Assembly (NCBI RefSeq): GCF_002355155.1
Contig: NZ_AP017369.1
Location: 434,001-498,000 of the forward strand
DNA: 64,000 nt
DNA from: Corynebacterium suranareeae
GTDB lineage: Bacteria > Actinomycetota > Actinomycetes > Mycobacteriales > Mycobacteriaceae
Direction of reading: 5' to 3'
Part shown: piece by piece, positions 34,551 to 43,618 of the stretch
Numbering within the stretch: the stretch's first letter is position 1
Layout: the number at the start of each line of letters is the position of its first letter
Translations under genes and position numbers: made by a program
Notes under the pieces: generated by a model
What the model was told of the DNA's origin: nothing
Databases searched by the model: none
The model's input: the letters and a program-made list of their open reading frames with translations, nothing else

Positions 34551-36077
34551 TTAAGACCTATCTGCCAACGTTGGCCGAATAGGCCGCGCAATCTGCGTCA
34601 TCTTGCCGCGTCCTCGCAGTTCAACGGACTTCATAAGCGTCCAGCGAGCTTGTTCTGCTTCGTTGGCTTCACGCAGTGTAGAAGCGTTGGTGACGGTGCG
34701 GCCTGGCGTGGTTTTAGCAATTTCCGTTAAGCGTGCAGCTTGGTTTACGGCGTCGCCAATCACGGTGTATTCAAACCTGGCATGTCCACCGATATGGCCA
34801 GCCACGACGTGACCGGTTGCCACACCGATTCCTGCCTTAAGTTGGAGATCTTTAAGCTCTGCGCGCAGCTCGCGGGCGGCGGCGAGGGCGTGGCCGGTGG
34901 CGTCGGAAAGCGGTAGTGGGGCGCCGAAAATTGCCAAGGCTGCGTCGCCCTGGAATTTATTAATCACACCCTTGTTGCGGTGGACCACTTCGACGACGTG
35001 CTCGAAGAACTCGTTGAGTGCTTCGACGACTTCTTCTGGGGTGTGGTTGACGGCAAAGGTAGTGGAGCCAATCACATCGACAAACAACACGGCAACCTTG
35101 CGGTCCTCGCCGCCTAGTGTGGGTCGTTCTTCCAATGCGCGTCGTGCCACTTCTGTGCCCACATAGCGGCCGAAGAGGTCACGCACGCGCTGACGTTCAC
35201 GCAGGCCACGCATCATTTCATTGAAGCCGGCCTGGAGGACACCGATTTCAGAGCCATCGTAGATATCAACCTGGACATCGTTCTCGCCACGACGAACCCT
35301 GTTAATTGCCTCTTGGAGCTCTTGAATTGGATCAACAACAGAAGAAACCACGAGCCTGTTTCCTAGGTATCCAGTGACCAGGGAAGCCAACGCAAGAGCG
35401 GCGATAGCGGGCATAATCCCAGAAGCATCTGACCCGAAAATGCCTCGTGAATAGCCGAAAATCAGCAGCAAAATACCAAAAACTGGGATGCCCAACGTTA
35501 GCAGCCACGTCATGCGCAGGCGTTGGCTGACGGGAGGCTCCAGTGTGGAATCTTCAAATCGACGTGCCAGCGCAGAGGCCGCAACCGGGCGCACCAGGCG
35601 CTCAGCCTCCAGGTAGGTAAGCAGCACGACGATCGCCGCAGCCATCAACGTGGAAAAAGCTACCACCAGCGCCAAACTTGTCGACACACTCGCCGAAATT
35701 AACGTGGCAATCGCAATACCAATCAGCCACACCACCGCGCATAAAATCGCCTGGTAGATGGGGATACGCATGACCAGATTGCGCACCATATTGGGATCAT
35801 GATCATCAGGGCTACGCTGCCAATCAAGCACCGGCCGGAACATCAAAAATGTCACCAACATACCGGCGACAATGGCGAACGCCAGGTACGCGAAACCCAC
35901 CGCTGGCAAATACGAGATTTCCGCGTTGAAATTTGAAGCATCCGGCTGCGGAATGAGAAAGCGCACAAACAGCATAATCGCCAGCGCGCCAAACACATTC
36001 GTGCCGAGCACCGTCGCAGCATACAGTGGCCACGAGGTACCCCATAGCCATTTCAGTGCCCTCAGCAATCGACTCAT
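34551..36077 (-). CDS. cyaB: Membrane adenylate cyclase CyaB (class III)
   Basis: A 508-residue membrane protein with six transmembrane helices (residues about 15-230), a HAMP linker (YLGNRLVVSSVVDPIQELQEAI...) and a C-terminal class III cyclase domain. Metal-binding aspartates are in VLFVDVIGST and KFQGDAALAIFG; EYTVIGDAVNQAARL holds the substrate and transition-state residues. It makes cAMP, the ligand of GlxR, whose gene is 24 kb away in this window. ATG 36077 (MSRLLRAL) is preferred over an upstream in-frame ATG at 36107. The gene corresponds to Rv3645 and is divergent from holB. Confidence 0.93.
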   Translation of the reverse strand: MSRLLRALKWLWGTSWPLYAATVLGTNVFGALAIMLFVRFLIPQPDASNFNAEISYLPAVGFAYLAFAIVAGMLVTFLMFRPVLDWQRSPDDHDPNMVRNLVMRIPIYQAILCAVVWLIGIAIATLISASVSTSLALVVAFSTLMAAAIVVLLTYLEAERLVRPVAASALARRFEDSTLEPPVSQRLRMTWLLTLGIPVFGILLLIFGYSRGIFGSDASGIMPAIAALALASLVTGYLGNRLVVSSVVDPIQELQEAINRVRRGENDVQVDIYDGSEIGVLQAGFNEMMRGLRERQRVRDLFGRYVGTEVARRALEERPTLGGEDRKVAVLFVDVIGSTTFAVNHTPEEVVEALNEFFEHVVEVVHRNKGVINKFQGDAALAIFGAPLPLSDATGHALAAARELRAELKDLQLKAGIGVATGHVVAGHIGGHARFEYTVIGDAVNQAARLTEIAKTTPGRTVTNASTLREANEAEQARWTLMKSVELRGRGKMTQIARPIRPTLADRS

Positions 36078-36141
36078 GATCAATACTCTAACGTGCCAGT
36101 GGGACATCGCGAGGAAGTACTAAGGAAGTAGTGTAGAGATC

Positions 36142-37401
36142 GTGACTAATTCGAGTGTGTTTGACAGTCTCACGGGCTCCAAAACAGTGTCCAAGACGCT
36201 TTTCGACGCGGCCTCCAGCGCCCGCGCCCTTGTCCGCGCCCGAACCACCGAACGTGCCCGCGCCCGGGTAGAACACCAAAGCCCCGCGATGATCCACGAC
36301 TCCGGCTTCGCCCAGTCATGGCTGTTTACAGGCCCTCCTGGATCGGGTCGTTCTGTAGCTGCCAAGGTTTTCGCCGCCACGCTTGTATGTTCAAACCCCG
36401 ACGTAGTTGGTTGTGGTCAATGTGAAGATTGCCGCGCAGCCATGGGAGGAAGCCATCCCGATATTGAACACATCATCCCGCAGCAGCTTTCCATTGGTGT
36501 CGATGCTGCTAGAGAGGTAATTAAAGCTGCAGCAGTCAGCCCGGTTGCTGGAAACTGGCGTGTCGTAATCTTTGAAAACGCCGATCGACTCACCATGCAA
36601 GCTGCCAATGCGTTGCTGAAAACCGTGGAGGAACCGACAGAAAGCACCGTGATGATTCTGTGCGCACCCACCACAGATCCCCGTGACATCGCGATCACTC
36701 TCCGCTCCCGCTGCAGACACCTCTACATTCCCACGCCCTCCATTGCAGAGGTTGCACGAATCTTGGTTTCCGAAGGCAACGTCAGCCAAGCAGACGCAGA
36801 ACTGGCGGCCGCTGCGTCCGGGGGACACATTGGTAGAGCTAGGTATTTAGCGCACAACAATGCCGCACAACGCAGGCGGGCAACCATCCTCAACTTGGCT
36901 GAATTAATCTTCCACGGCGACATCGCATTCCGTTCAGTAAACACCTTGGTGAAGATGGTGGAAACTGAAGCTAAAGACAGCCACAAAGAAAAAGAAGAAA
37001 CTGAACTTGAAGCACTAAGAATTTCCCTCGGCATGGGAGCCAAAGGAAAAGGTGTTCAAAAGGCAGTACGAGGAGGCTCCGGAGACTTCAAAGCTCTTGA
37101 AGATCAACAAAAACTTCGCCGCACCAGATTCCTTCGCGACAGCCTCGATCTAGCACTTGTTGATCTCTCCGGCATTTACCGCGACGCACTTATCATTTCA
37201 TCCCAAGCCCAAGTAGGCCTCACCCATCCAGACATGGAAGGTCTCTCCCAAGAGCTCGCAACGAAAGTAAGCCAAGAAGGACTCCTGGCATGCCTCGACG
37301 CGATTTCCAAATGCCGCGAATCTTTCGGCTTCAACGTGCGCCCCATCGTGGCAATGGATGCCCTGGTAGGACGCCTACGCAAAGCCTACAAAGTGTCCTA
37401 A
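36142..37401 (+). CDS. holB: DNA polymerase III delta' subunit
   Basis: A 419-residue clamp-loader subunit of the AAA+ family. The P-loop is TGPPGSGRS, with Arg in place of the Lys, as fits the non-hydrolysing delta' subunit. A four-cysteine zinc site (CSNPDVVGCGQCEDC) and the sensor-1/SRC motif (LRSRCRH) are present. The start is GTG 36142, 64 bp from the divergent cyaB. The matching mycobacterial gene is Rv3644c, also next to the cyclase. Confidence 0.92.
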   Translation: MTNSSVFDSLTGSKTVSKTLFDAASSARALVRARTTERARARVEHQSPAMIHDSGFAQSWLFTGPPGSGRSVAAKVFAATLVCSNPDVVGCGQCEDCRAAMGGSHPDIEHIIPQQLSIGVDAAREVIKAAAVSPVAGNWRVVIFENADRLTMQAANALLKTVEEPTESTVMILCAPTTDPRDIAITLRSRCRHLYIPTPSIAEVARILVSEGNVSQADAELAAAASGGHIGRARYLAHNNAAQRRRATILNLAELIFHGDIAFRSVNTLVKMVETEAKDSHKEKEETELEALRISLGMGAKGKGVQKAVRGGSGDFKALEDQQKLRRTRFLRDSLDLALVDLSGIYRDALIISSQAQVGLTHPDMEGLSQELATKVSQEGLLACLDAISKCRESFGFNVRPIVAMDALVGRLRKAYKVS

Positions 37402-37487
37402 ACACCCCAAATTATTGAACTCAAGAACACATCGGGTAAAGTAGCCAATCGGTAAATAGTGAAGTTAAATTTCTACAGTATTTCCGT

Positions 37488-37563
37488 GCCGCTTTAGCTC
37501 AGTCGGTAGAGCGTCTCACTCGTAATGAGAAGGTCGCGAGTTCGATTCTCGCAAGCGGCTCCA
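37488..37563 (+). tRNA. tRNA-Thr (anticodon CGT)
   Basis: A 76-nt cloverleaf. The acceptor stem is GCCGCTT/AAGCGGC, the D arm GCTCAGTCGGTAGAGC, the anticodon arm TCTCA-CTCGTAA-TGAGA with anticodon CGT, and the T arm GCGAG-TTCGATT-CTCGC. CCA is encoded (37561-37563). Confidence 0.97.
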
Positions 37564-37574
37564 CTGAATAAATA

Positions 37575-37605
37575 TCCCCCAACCTTGCAATATAAGGTTG
37601 GGGGA
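37575..37605 (+). terminator. Terminator after tRNA-Thr
   Basis: TCCCCCAACCTT and AAGGTTGGGGGA form a 12-bp stem with a 7-base loop, followed by a run of seven T shortly after. Confidence 0.85.
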
Positions 37606-37816
37606 ATGTTTTTTTGTTTTAGGTCGCATCCCCCAAGATGAGTGTTTTGACTACATTCTGACCATATTTTTGGGTTATTAACTTCATAATGAAGCTGATT
37701 CAATATCTCAGCTACCGATTTAAGGCAAAGTCTACAGCGAATTACGGTGTGTACTCATTTATGATCACTGTAGATTTTGTCCTGAACTTGTACGAAACCG
37801 GTGATAACATAGTCAA

Positions 37817-38290
37817 ATGCAGAAAGCTGGCAAAGTTGGCAGGTCACGGGGAGCTGTCGATAAAACTATTCACCCTCCAAAGTTCGAATATAGCCCGCCT
37901 TCCAATGCTGAAAAGGTCATGGATGGGCCTTTAGTATTAACTCCTGAAGGTACTTGTCACCTCTATGTGACTGCTTGGAGTTATCGAGGGAAAATTGTTA
38001 CTTTCGCGTTGACCCAAACTGCTGATTATGTAGAAGATCCCCGAAATGGAGAAGATCACGTTGCTCGCTATGATTGTTGTCATAGCGAAGTGCATAAGCA
38101 TCAGTATTATAAGAGTGGAAAACACTTTCAAAACGACAGCAAAGAAGAACGCACGATCATAGCTCCGATAGATGATCAAGCTACGTCTTGGGATGTTGTT
38201 GACACTGCGTATGACGAGTGTTTTGATCAAATGACCAATGATTGGATAACGAACTACAGGAGGTGGGAAACGGATGGACGCTATCAATAA
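37817..38290 (+). CDS. Hypothetical protein, accessory pair gene 1
   Basis: A 157-residue protein of a family I do not recognise with certainty. The middle holds RYDCCHSEVHKHQYYKSG, rich in His and Cys, and the C-terminus has NYRRWETDGR. Similar small proteins with an ARYDxxHxxxHxH block occur in actinobacteria as uncharacterised genes. The start ATG 37817 has only a weak ribosome site. It overlaps the next gene by 17 bases, pointing to a coupled pair. Base composition is visibly AT-richer than its neighbours, and it lies just downstream of a tRNA gene, both suggesting horizontal arrival. Confidence 0.65.
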   Translation: MQKAGKVGRSRGAVDKTIHPPKFEYSPPSNAEKVMDGPLVLTPEGTCHLYVTAWSYRGKIVTFALTQTADYVEDPRNGEDHVARYDCCHSEVHKHQYYKSGKHFQNDSKEERTIIAPIDDQATSWDVVDTAYDECFDQMTNDWITNYRRWETDGRYQ

Positions 38291-38720
38291 AGAACGGCTG
38301 AAGTCAGGGAAGCTGGCAATGAGATACTTGGCGGACGCAAAGGTTCGTGACGAGCTTAGAAAATCCGACTTCCCGCTAGAGTCTCCCACCGTTGTTTCTG
38401 AATGGGAGACTCCTGTACAAGAAGTCCTGGCAATGATTAAACGTGCGCGTGCAGCATGTAAAATCCCACAAGCACAGGTCCTAGTCGTGATACGACGAGA
38501 TGAGAGCATCCATGCGCTTATTGCCTCTGACTCAAGTGTTGAGTTAATGGGGGATTTCATCAGCTCGGATGATGTACATGGGCAAAGTCTTATCGGCCAT
38601 GTGTATCAAGCGCTTTTACCTCGTAAAAAGTGGCGAATTGATAGTGGAATGGAGTCTGAAGGTGTTAGGGGAGAGTCAGCGGTTTTAAGCTTTGGCAACA
38701 TAAACTTTGAGCTGGTTTGA
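38274..38720 (+). CDS. Hypothetical protein, accessory pair gene 2
   Basis: A 148-residue protein without a recognised domain. It has a Lys/Arg-rich helical N-terminal half (residues 1-65, including VLAMIKRARAACKIP) and a beta-rich C-terminal half. AGGAGG lies 10 bases before ATG 38274. Coupling to the upstream gene by a 17-base overlap suggests the two products act together. No signal peptide or membrane segment is seen. A toxin-antitoxin or defence role is possible but not shown by any motif. Confidence 0.65.
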   Translation: MDAINKERLKSGKLAMRYLADAKVRDELRKSDFPLESPTVVSEWETPVQEVLAMIKRARAACKIPQAQVLVVIRRDESIHALIASDSSVELMGDFISSDDVHGQSLIGHVYQALLPRKKWRIDSGMESEGVRGESAVLSFGNINFELV

Positions 38721-38724
38721 CCTT

Positions 38725-38782
38725 TATAGTGTGGCCGAACAGAAATCCGTATTTCCACCACTAACAAAAGGCCTCACACTAT
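38725..38782 (+). promoter_or_regulatory. Hairpin that could cover the ribosome site of the next gene
   Basis: TATAGTGTGGCC (38725-38736) can pair with GGCCTCACACTAT (38770-38782), with two bases bulged. The right arm includes the end of the AAAAGG ribosome site and the first bases of the ATG at 38781. If transcribed, this fold would block initiation. Confidence 0.4.
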
Positions 38783-39344
38783 GAAAACTGCTTCTGATCC
38801 GATCGACTGGAATCCGCAGCGCATCGCTGTTTCTGGCGTGAGTGGTGTGGGAAAAACGACGTTGTGCAAGCAAATCGCTGCACTTTCAGGATTCCCGCGA
38901 GTGGAGTTGGACAGCCTTTATCATGGGGAGAATTGGGTTCCGCGGGAAAGTTTTGTTGAAGAGGTTAAGGATTTCATCAAGGGGCCGAAGTGGGTGATGG
39001 AATTGCAGTATCGCAAGGTTCGCCCGTTGATTGTGGAGCGAGCCGATACGGTGCTGTGGTTGGATTATTCAACACCGAGGCAGATGTTTCGGCTGATTAA
39101 GCGCACGGTGCCAAGAAGTGTGTTGAAAACAAAGCTGTGGAACAACAACGTGGAACCACCGTTGTGGACGATTTTTAAGGAACCGGATCATATTTTGCGG
39201 TGGGGTTGGCGGACGAGAAACTCGTTAAAGCAGGTCACGCCAACCTTTGAGGGACGGTTTGCGCCGTTGACAGTAGTGCGTCTGAGTAACCCGAAAGAGA
39301 CAAAGCGCTGGTTGAAGGCTTATGGGGAAAGTGTGAAACTCTGA
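38781..39344 (+). CDS. P-loop nucleoside/adenylate kinase-like protein
   Basis: A 187-residue P-loop protein. Walker A is VSGVSGVGKTT at residues 17-27, and the lid-like region WGWRTRNSLKQV is typical of the DNA topology modulator/FlaR-type adenylate kinase-like proteins, which often follow pseudouridine synthase or antibiotic-phosphotransferase contexts. The substrate is unknown. It is followed 15 bases later by the RluC-like gene. Confidence 0.75.
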   Translation: MKTASDPIDWNPQRIAVSGVSGVGKTTLCKQIAALSGFPRVELDSLYHGENWVPRESFVEEVKDFIKGPKWVMELQYRKVRPLIVERADTVLWLDYSTPRQMFRLIKRTVPRSVLKTKLWNNNVEPPLWTIFKEPDHILRWGWRTRNSLKQVTPTFEGRFAPLTVVRLSNPKETKRWLKAYGESVKL

Positions 39345-39359
39345 TATGGTGCCATATCC

Positions 39360-40235
39360 ATGGCAGAAAGTTTTATAGAGGTCTCGGCGGGACATGCGGA
39401 TCGGCGGATAGATAAGTTTTTGCGGGCACAGCTTAAGGGTGTGCCCGCTTCGGTGATTTTCCGGCAGATGCGCAAAGGCGATATTCGGGTGAATGGTCGG
39501 AAAGTTGATCCGAATTATCGGTTGCAAGAAGGGGATCGGATTCGGTTGTGGCAGATGGATCTGCCGGCGGATTTGCCGCCTCCGGTCGTCGAAAAGCGTA
39601 TTTTTAAAGCTGTCGTAGACAGCGTGCTTTTTGAGGACGCCGAGTTGCTGGTGGTCAATAAGCCTGCGGGAATTCCTGTGCACGGTGGGTCGGGGCACGG
39701 CGCTGGGGTGATTGAGGCGTTGCGGGTGAAGTATCCGCAGGAACGTGATTTGGAATTGGTGCACCGTTTGGATCGGGATACGTCCGGATTGTTGTTGGTG
39801 TCTAAATCGACGTCGGTGTTGCGGGAGTTGCAGGAAATTTTGCGGGATCGCGAAGAGGAGATTTATCGGGGGTATTTGCTCAAGGTTGAGGGGGCTTGGC
39901 CTGACGGTTTGCGGCAAATTGATGTTCCGTTGAAGCGCACGGAAACAACTGTTGTGCCTCATCCGGACGGATTGCGTGCGCGGACGTATTTTGAGGTTGT
40001 GAAGCGTTTGTCTGGGGCGACGTTGGTGAAGGCGCAGTTGGCGACGGGTCGCAAACATCAGATTCGGGTGCATGCGCAGTATGCAGGACATCCGATTGTG
40101 GGTGATCGGAAATATGGTGGGCGTATGAAGCAGGCTTCGATGATGCATTTGCATGCGGCGGAACTAGCGGTGCCGCGAGGGGCTGGGAGGCTGCAAAAAT
40201 TTGTCGCTCCGGTTCCAGATACGTGGGGGATTTAG
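39360..40235 (+). CDS. RluC/RluD-type pseudouridine synthase
   Basis: A 291-residue RNA pseudouridine synthase. The N-terminal S4 domain (ADRRIDKFLRAQL...VNGRKV) binds RNA; the catalytic Asp138 is in HRLDRDTSGLLLVSK. The family modifies uridines of 23S rRNA, in this subgroup commonly at positions 955/2504/2580. The start is ATG 39360. Confidence 0.9.
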   Translation: MAESFIEVSAGHADRRIDKFLRAQLKGVPASVIFRQMRKGDIRVNGRKVDPNYRLQEGDRIRLWQMDLPADLPPPVVEKRIFKAVVDSVLFEDAELLVVNKPAGIPVHGGSGHGAGVIEALRVKYPQERDLELVHRLDRDTSGLLLVSKSTSVLRELQEILRDREEEIYRGYLLKVEGAWPDGLRQIDVPLKRTETTVVPHPDGLRARTYFEVVKRLSGATLVKAQLATGRKHQIRVHAQYAGHPIVGDRKYGGRMKQASMMHLHAAELAVPRGAGRLQKFVAPVPDTWGI

Positions 40236-40413
40236 CTAGGTTTGGAGAGCTGAAAGAGCTATTTGTGCACCCTAATTTCCGGCACGCGCATGGCCCTATT
40301 GCTTGATGCTGAAACTATTTAGCCCCAAAAGTTGGGAAATGGTGGCGTAGTGCATGTTTTTGGGCGGGAAAATTGACTACGATGGTAAGAAAAGAAGGAA
40401 AGGGATTACCATT

Positions 40414-42450
40414 ATGTCTCAAGCGCAACCTGAAATTGGCACCCGCCTGAATCGAATTATTGAACAAGACGGACTGCAGTTCCGCGATCTCAACGGTGAC
40501 GGACAGCTTGCACCGTATAAAGATTGGCGCCTATCTGCCGCAGAACGTGCCGCTGACCTCGTAGAACGCATGACTGTTGAGGAAAAAGCAGGCCTCATGG
40601 TCATTGGTTCACACTATCCTGGCTATTCGCCGATGCTGCCTGAACGCGAAGGCAAAGACGCTGAAAAGTGCGAGCCTTTGCTCAACCCTGAAGATGTGTG
40701 GCGTGAAGAAAACCCCATCACAGGTGTGCCGTTTACGGAGCCTGTGCTGGTGACATCATCGACTGAAAATGCCATCAACCTGCGTAATCAGCGCTACTTG
40801 GTGGTGCGTGATAACTTGCCGGCGCGCGAACTCGCGACCTGGACAAACGCAGTGCAGGAAGTGGCTGAAAGTTCGCGCCTGGGTATTCCAGCGGTATTCG
40901 CGTCCAACCCTCGCAACCACGTTGCCCTTGTTGCGCAATTTGGTGTCAATGAGTCCGCAGGTGTGTTTTCTGAGTGGCCAGGCGAGTTGGGCCTTGCTGC
41001 GTTGCGCGATCCAGAATTGATGGAAACTTTCGGCACTGAGGCTGCCAAGGAGTGGCGCGCAGGTGGCGTGCACAAGCTTTATGGCTACATGGCTGACCTG
41101 GCGTCGGAGCCTCGCTGGTCACGTTTCAATGGCACTTTTGGTGAAGATCCAGAGCTGATTTCCGATTACATCGGTGCAGTTGTACGCGGTTTGCAGGGCC
41201 CTGAGCTGTCCAAGAATTCCGTGGCGACCACCATCAAACACTTCCCGGGTGGCGGCGTGCGCCTTGACGGCCATGATCCGCACTTCCACTGGGGCCAGAC
41301 CAACGAGTACCCCACCGAAGGCGCGCTGGGTAAATATCACCTGCCACCTTTCCAAGCGGCTATCGACGCCGGCTGCGCCTCGATCATGCCTTACTATGCT
41401 CGGCCAATGAACAACTCGGCTAACCAGCTTGAGCAGCAGCTTTGGCAAAACCCGACCACTCAGTTCGAAGAGGTCGCCTTCGCCTACAACCGCACCTTCA
41501 TCCAGGATTTGCTTCGCGACGCCATGGGCCACCGCGGGTACGTCAACTCCGACTCCGGAGTCATCGACGCCATGATGTGGGGCGTGGAGGACCTCACCGA
41601 AGCAGAACGCTTCGCCGCCGCTGTCCGTGCAGGTACCGACATCTTCTCCGATATGGCTAACCCACGCCGCCTACTTGAGGCAGTCCGCGAAGGCCACCTT
41701 GAAGAATCTGAGCTGAATCAGCCGGTCCAGCGTTTGCTGGAAGAAATCTTCCAGCTGGGTCTTTTTGAAAACCCTTATGTTTCAGAAGATGAGGCAGAAA
41801 AGATCATCGGTGCCCCAGAGGTAGCTGCCCTGGGTAATAAGGCACAGCTTGATTCAGTTACCTTGCTGCGCAACAACCCCGATGTGTTGCCACTAGCTGC
41901 AGATAAGCCAGTCATGATCTACGCGCTTGTTACTGGCCGCACCAAGATTGATCAGGTTCAAGAGCAGCTAGAAGAAGCAATCCGCGCAGAGCTTCCAGGT
42001 GCCACCTTGGTGTCCTCCGAGACGGAAGCAGATCTTGCTATCGTGTGGGCACGCCCAGAAATCGCGCTGTTTGAAGATGACCTTGAAGGAGTTTCCCTCT
42101 CCGTTGATCCACGTGCCAATGGTGTTGATGTGGATCGCGTTCAGGAAGTAGAAGCTGCAGTTCCAACCATCTTGGCCATCAACTTCACCAACCCATGGGT
42201 GCTGTCTGAAATTGAACCGGGTGCTGCCGCAGTGGTGGGCACCTTTGAGATCAAACCAGAGTTCCTCCTCAAGGCTTTGACCGGCCAGGACGGTGGACCA
42301 AAGGGCAAGCTGCCACTCACTGTGCCAGCATCTACCGAAGCTATTGCGGAATCTCCTCGCGATGTTCCAGGTAAGTTCCTCGATGATTCCTATGCCTATG
42401 TGGACTCCACAGGGGTGACCTATAACTACGGACACGGACTTAGTTTCTAG
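40414..42450 (+). CDS. bglS: GH3-family beta-glucosidase, intact
   Basis: A 678-residue glycoside hydrolase family 3 protein. N-terminal TIM barrel motifs include KHFPGGGV and the nucleophile region YVNSDSGVID (Asp). The C-terminal alpha/beta sandwich runs from about residue 480. ATG 40414 (MSQAQPEIG) is chosen because AAGGAAAGGG lies 10 bases upstream; an earlier in-frame ATG at 40354 lacks one. No signal peptide is present, so the enzyme should be cytoplasmic. The reading frame is complete here; in the C. glutamicum type strain I recall this locus being annotated as a broken bglS. Confidence 0.85.
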   Translation: MSQAQPEIGTRLNRIIEQDGLQFRDLNGDGQLAPYKDWRLSAAERAADLVERMTVEEKAGLMVIGSHYPGYSPMLPEREGKDAEKCEPLLNPEDVWREENPITGVPFTEPVLVTSSTENAINLRNQRYLVVRDNLPARELATWTNAVQEVAESSRLGIPAVFASNPRNHVALVAQFGVNESAGVFSEWPGELGLAALRDPELMETFGTEAAKEWRAGGVHKLYGYMADLASEPRWSRFNGTFGEDPELISDYIGAVVRGLQGPELSKNSVATTIKHFPGGGVRLDGHDPHFHWGQTNEYPTEGALGKYHLPPFQAAIDAGCASIMPYYARPMNNSANQLEQQLWQNPTTQFEEVAFAYNRTFIQDLLRDAMGHRGYVNSDSGVIDAMMWGVEDLTEAERFAAAVRAGTDIFSDMANPRRLLEAVREGHLEESELNQPVQRLLEEIFQLGLFENPYVSEDEAEKIIGAPEVAALGNKAQLDSVTLLRNNPDVLPLAADKPVMIYALVTGRTKIDQVQEQLEEAIRAELPGATLVSSETEADLAIVWARPEIALFEDDLEGVSLSVDPRANGVDVDRVQEVEAAVPTILAINFTNPWVLSEIEPGAAAVVGTFEIKPEFLLKALTGQDGGPKGKLPLTVPASTEAIAESPRDVPGKFLDDSYAYVDSTGVTYNYGHGLSF

Positions 42451-42502
42451 TTTGTAGGTAGTCTCGTGGGCACAACTGAAATCTTATTGAAAAGGAGTGT
42501 CC

Positions 42503-43609
42503 ATGAGCACTATCGTGCCTGGAATTGTCGCCCTGTCCAAGGGGGCACCGGTAGAAAAAGTAAACGTTGTTGTCCCTGATCCAGGTGCTAATGATGTCAT
42601 CGTCAAAATCCAAGCTTGCGGTGTCTGCCACACTGACTTGGCTTATCGCGACGGTGACATTTCAGATGAATTCCCTTACCTTCTCGGACACGAAGCAGCA
42701 GGCATTGTCGAGGTCGTAGGCGAGTCTGTTACCCACGTTGAGGTCGGCGATTTCGTAGTTCTTAACTGGCGTGCAGTGTGCGGTGAGTGCCGCGCATGTA
42801 AGAAGGGCGAGCCAAAGTACTGCTTTAACACCCACAACGCATCCAAGAAGATGACCCTGGAAGATGGCACTGAACTCTCCCCAGCATTGGGCATTGGTGC
42901 ATTCTTGGAAAAGACCCTGGTCCACGAAGGCCAGTGCACCAAAGTTAACCCAGACGAGGATCCAGCAGCAGCGGGACTTCTAGGTTGCGGCATCATGGCA
43001 GGTCTTGGCGCAGCGGTCAACACCGGTGATATTAAGCGCGGTGAATCCGTCGCAGTTTTCGGCCTGGGTGGAGTAGGAATGGCAGCAATCGCAGGTGCAA
43101 AACTTGCGGGTGCTTCCAAGATTATTGCCGTTGATATTGATGCACGGAAGCTGGAATGGGCAAAGGACTTCGGAGCCACTCACACCATTGATTCCTCTGG
43201 GCTTGGCGGCGAAGGCGATGCTTCCGAGGTTGTTGCTAAAATCCGCGAGCTCACTGACGGTTTCGGCACCGACGTCACCATCGATGCAGTGGGTATCATG
43301 CCAACCTGGCAGCAGGCGTTTTACTCCCGTGATCACGCAGGTCGCATGGTGATGGTCGGCGTGCCAAACTTGACCTCACGCGTGGATGTTCCTGCGATTG
43401 ATTTCTATGGACGCGGTGGATCCGTACGCCCTGCATGGTACGGCGACTGCCTGCCAGAGCGTGATTTCCCAACCTATGTGGATCTGCACCTGCAGGGTCG
43501 TTTCCCGCTGGATAAGTTCGTGTCTGAGCGTATTGGTCTTGATGATGTTGAACAAGCATTTGCCACCATGAAGGCCGGCGATGTGCTTCGTTCTGTAGTG
43601 GAGATTTAA
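42503..43609 (+). CDS. fadH: Mycothiol-dependent formaldehyde dehydrogenase (zinc ADH)
   Basis: A 368-residue zinc-dependent medium-chain dehydrogenase. Catalytic zinc ligands are Cys in CGVCHTDL and the His in LGHEAAG; structural zinc cysteines are in [15 protein letters not shown]. The NAD motif is GLGGVG. It resembles mycobacterial MscR/AdhE2, which oxidises S-hydroxymethyl-mycothiol and reduces S-nitrosomycothiol. ATG 42503 has AAAGGAG five bases upstream; the GTG two codons earlier would overlap it. The MBL hydrolase gene follows after nine bases, the same pair as Rv2259-Rv2260. Confidence 0.92.
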   Translation: MSTIVPGIVALSKGAPVEKVNVVVPDPGANDVIVKIQACGVCHTDLAYRDGDISDEFPYLLGHEAAGIVEVVGESVTHVEVGDFVVLNWRAVCGECRACKKGEPKYCFNTHNASKKMTLEDGTELSPALGIGAFLEKTLVHEGQCTKVNPDEDPAAAGLLGCGIMAGLGAAVNTGDIKRGESVAVFGLGGVGMAAIAGAKLAGASKIIAVDIDARKLEWAKDFGATHTIDSSGLGGEGDASEVVAKIRELTDGFGTDVTIDAVGIMPTWQQAFYSRDHAGRMVMVGVPNLTSRVDVPAIDFYGRGGSVRPAWYGDCLPERDFPTYVDLHLQGRFPLDKFVSERIGLDDVEQAFATMKAGDVLRSVVEI

Positions 43610-43618
43610 GGAGTATCA

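Noticed and set aside
37689..37934. 81-codon frame downstream of tRNA-Thr
   Set aside because: It overlaps the better-supported gene at 37817 in another frame and has no ribosome site.
37488..38800. Genomic-island attachment repeats of the tRNA-Thr 3' end
   Set aside because: No copy of the tRNA 3' sequence was found after the accessory pair, and no integrase is present.
39225..40154. 309-codon minus-strand frame opposite the RluC-type gene
   Set aside because: Composition (His/Arg/Pro/Gln-rich) is that of an antisense frame; the plus strand encodes a clear pseudouridine synthase.
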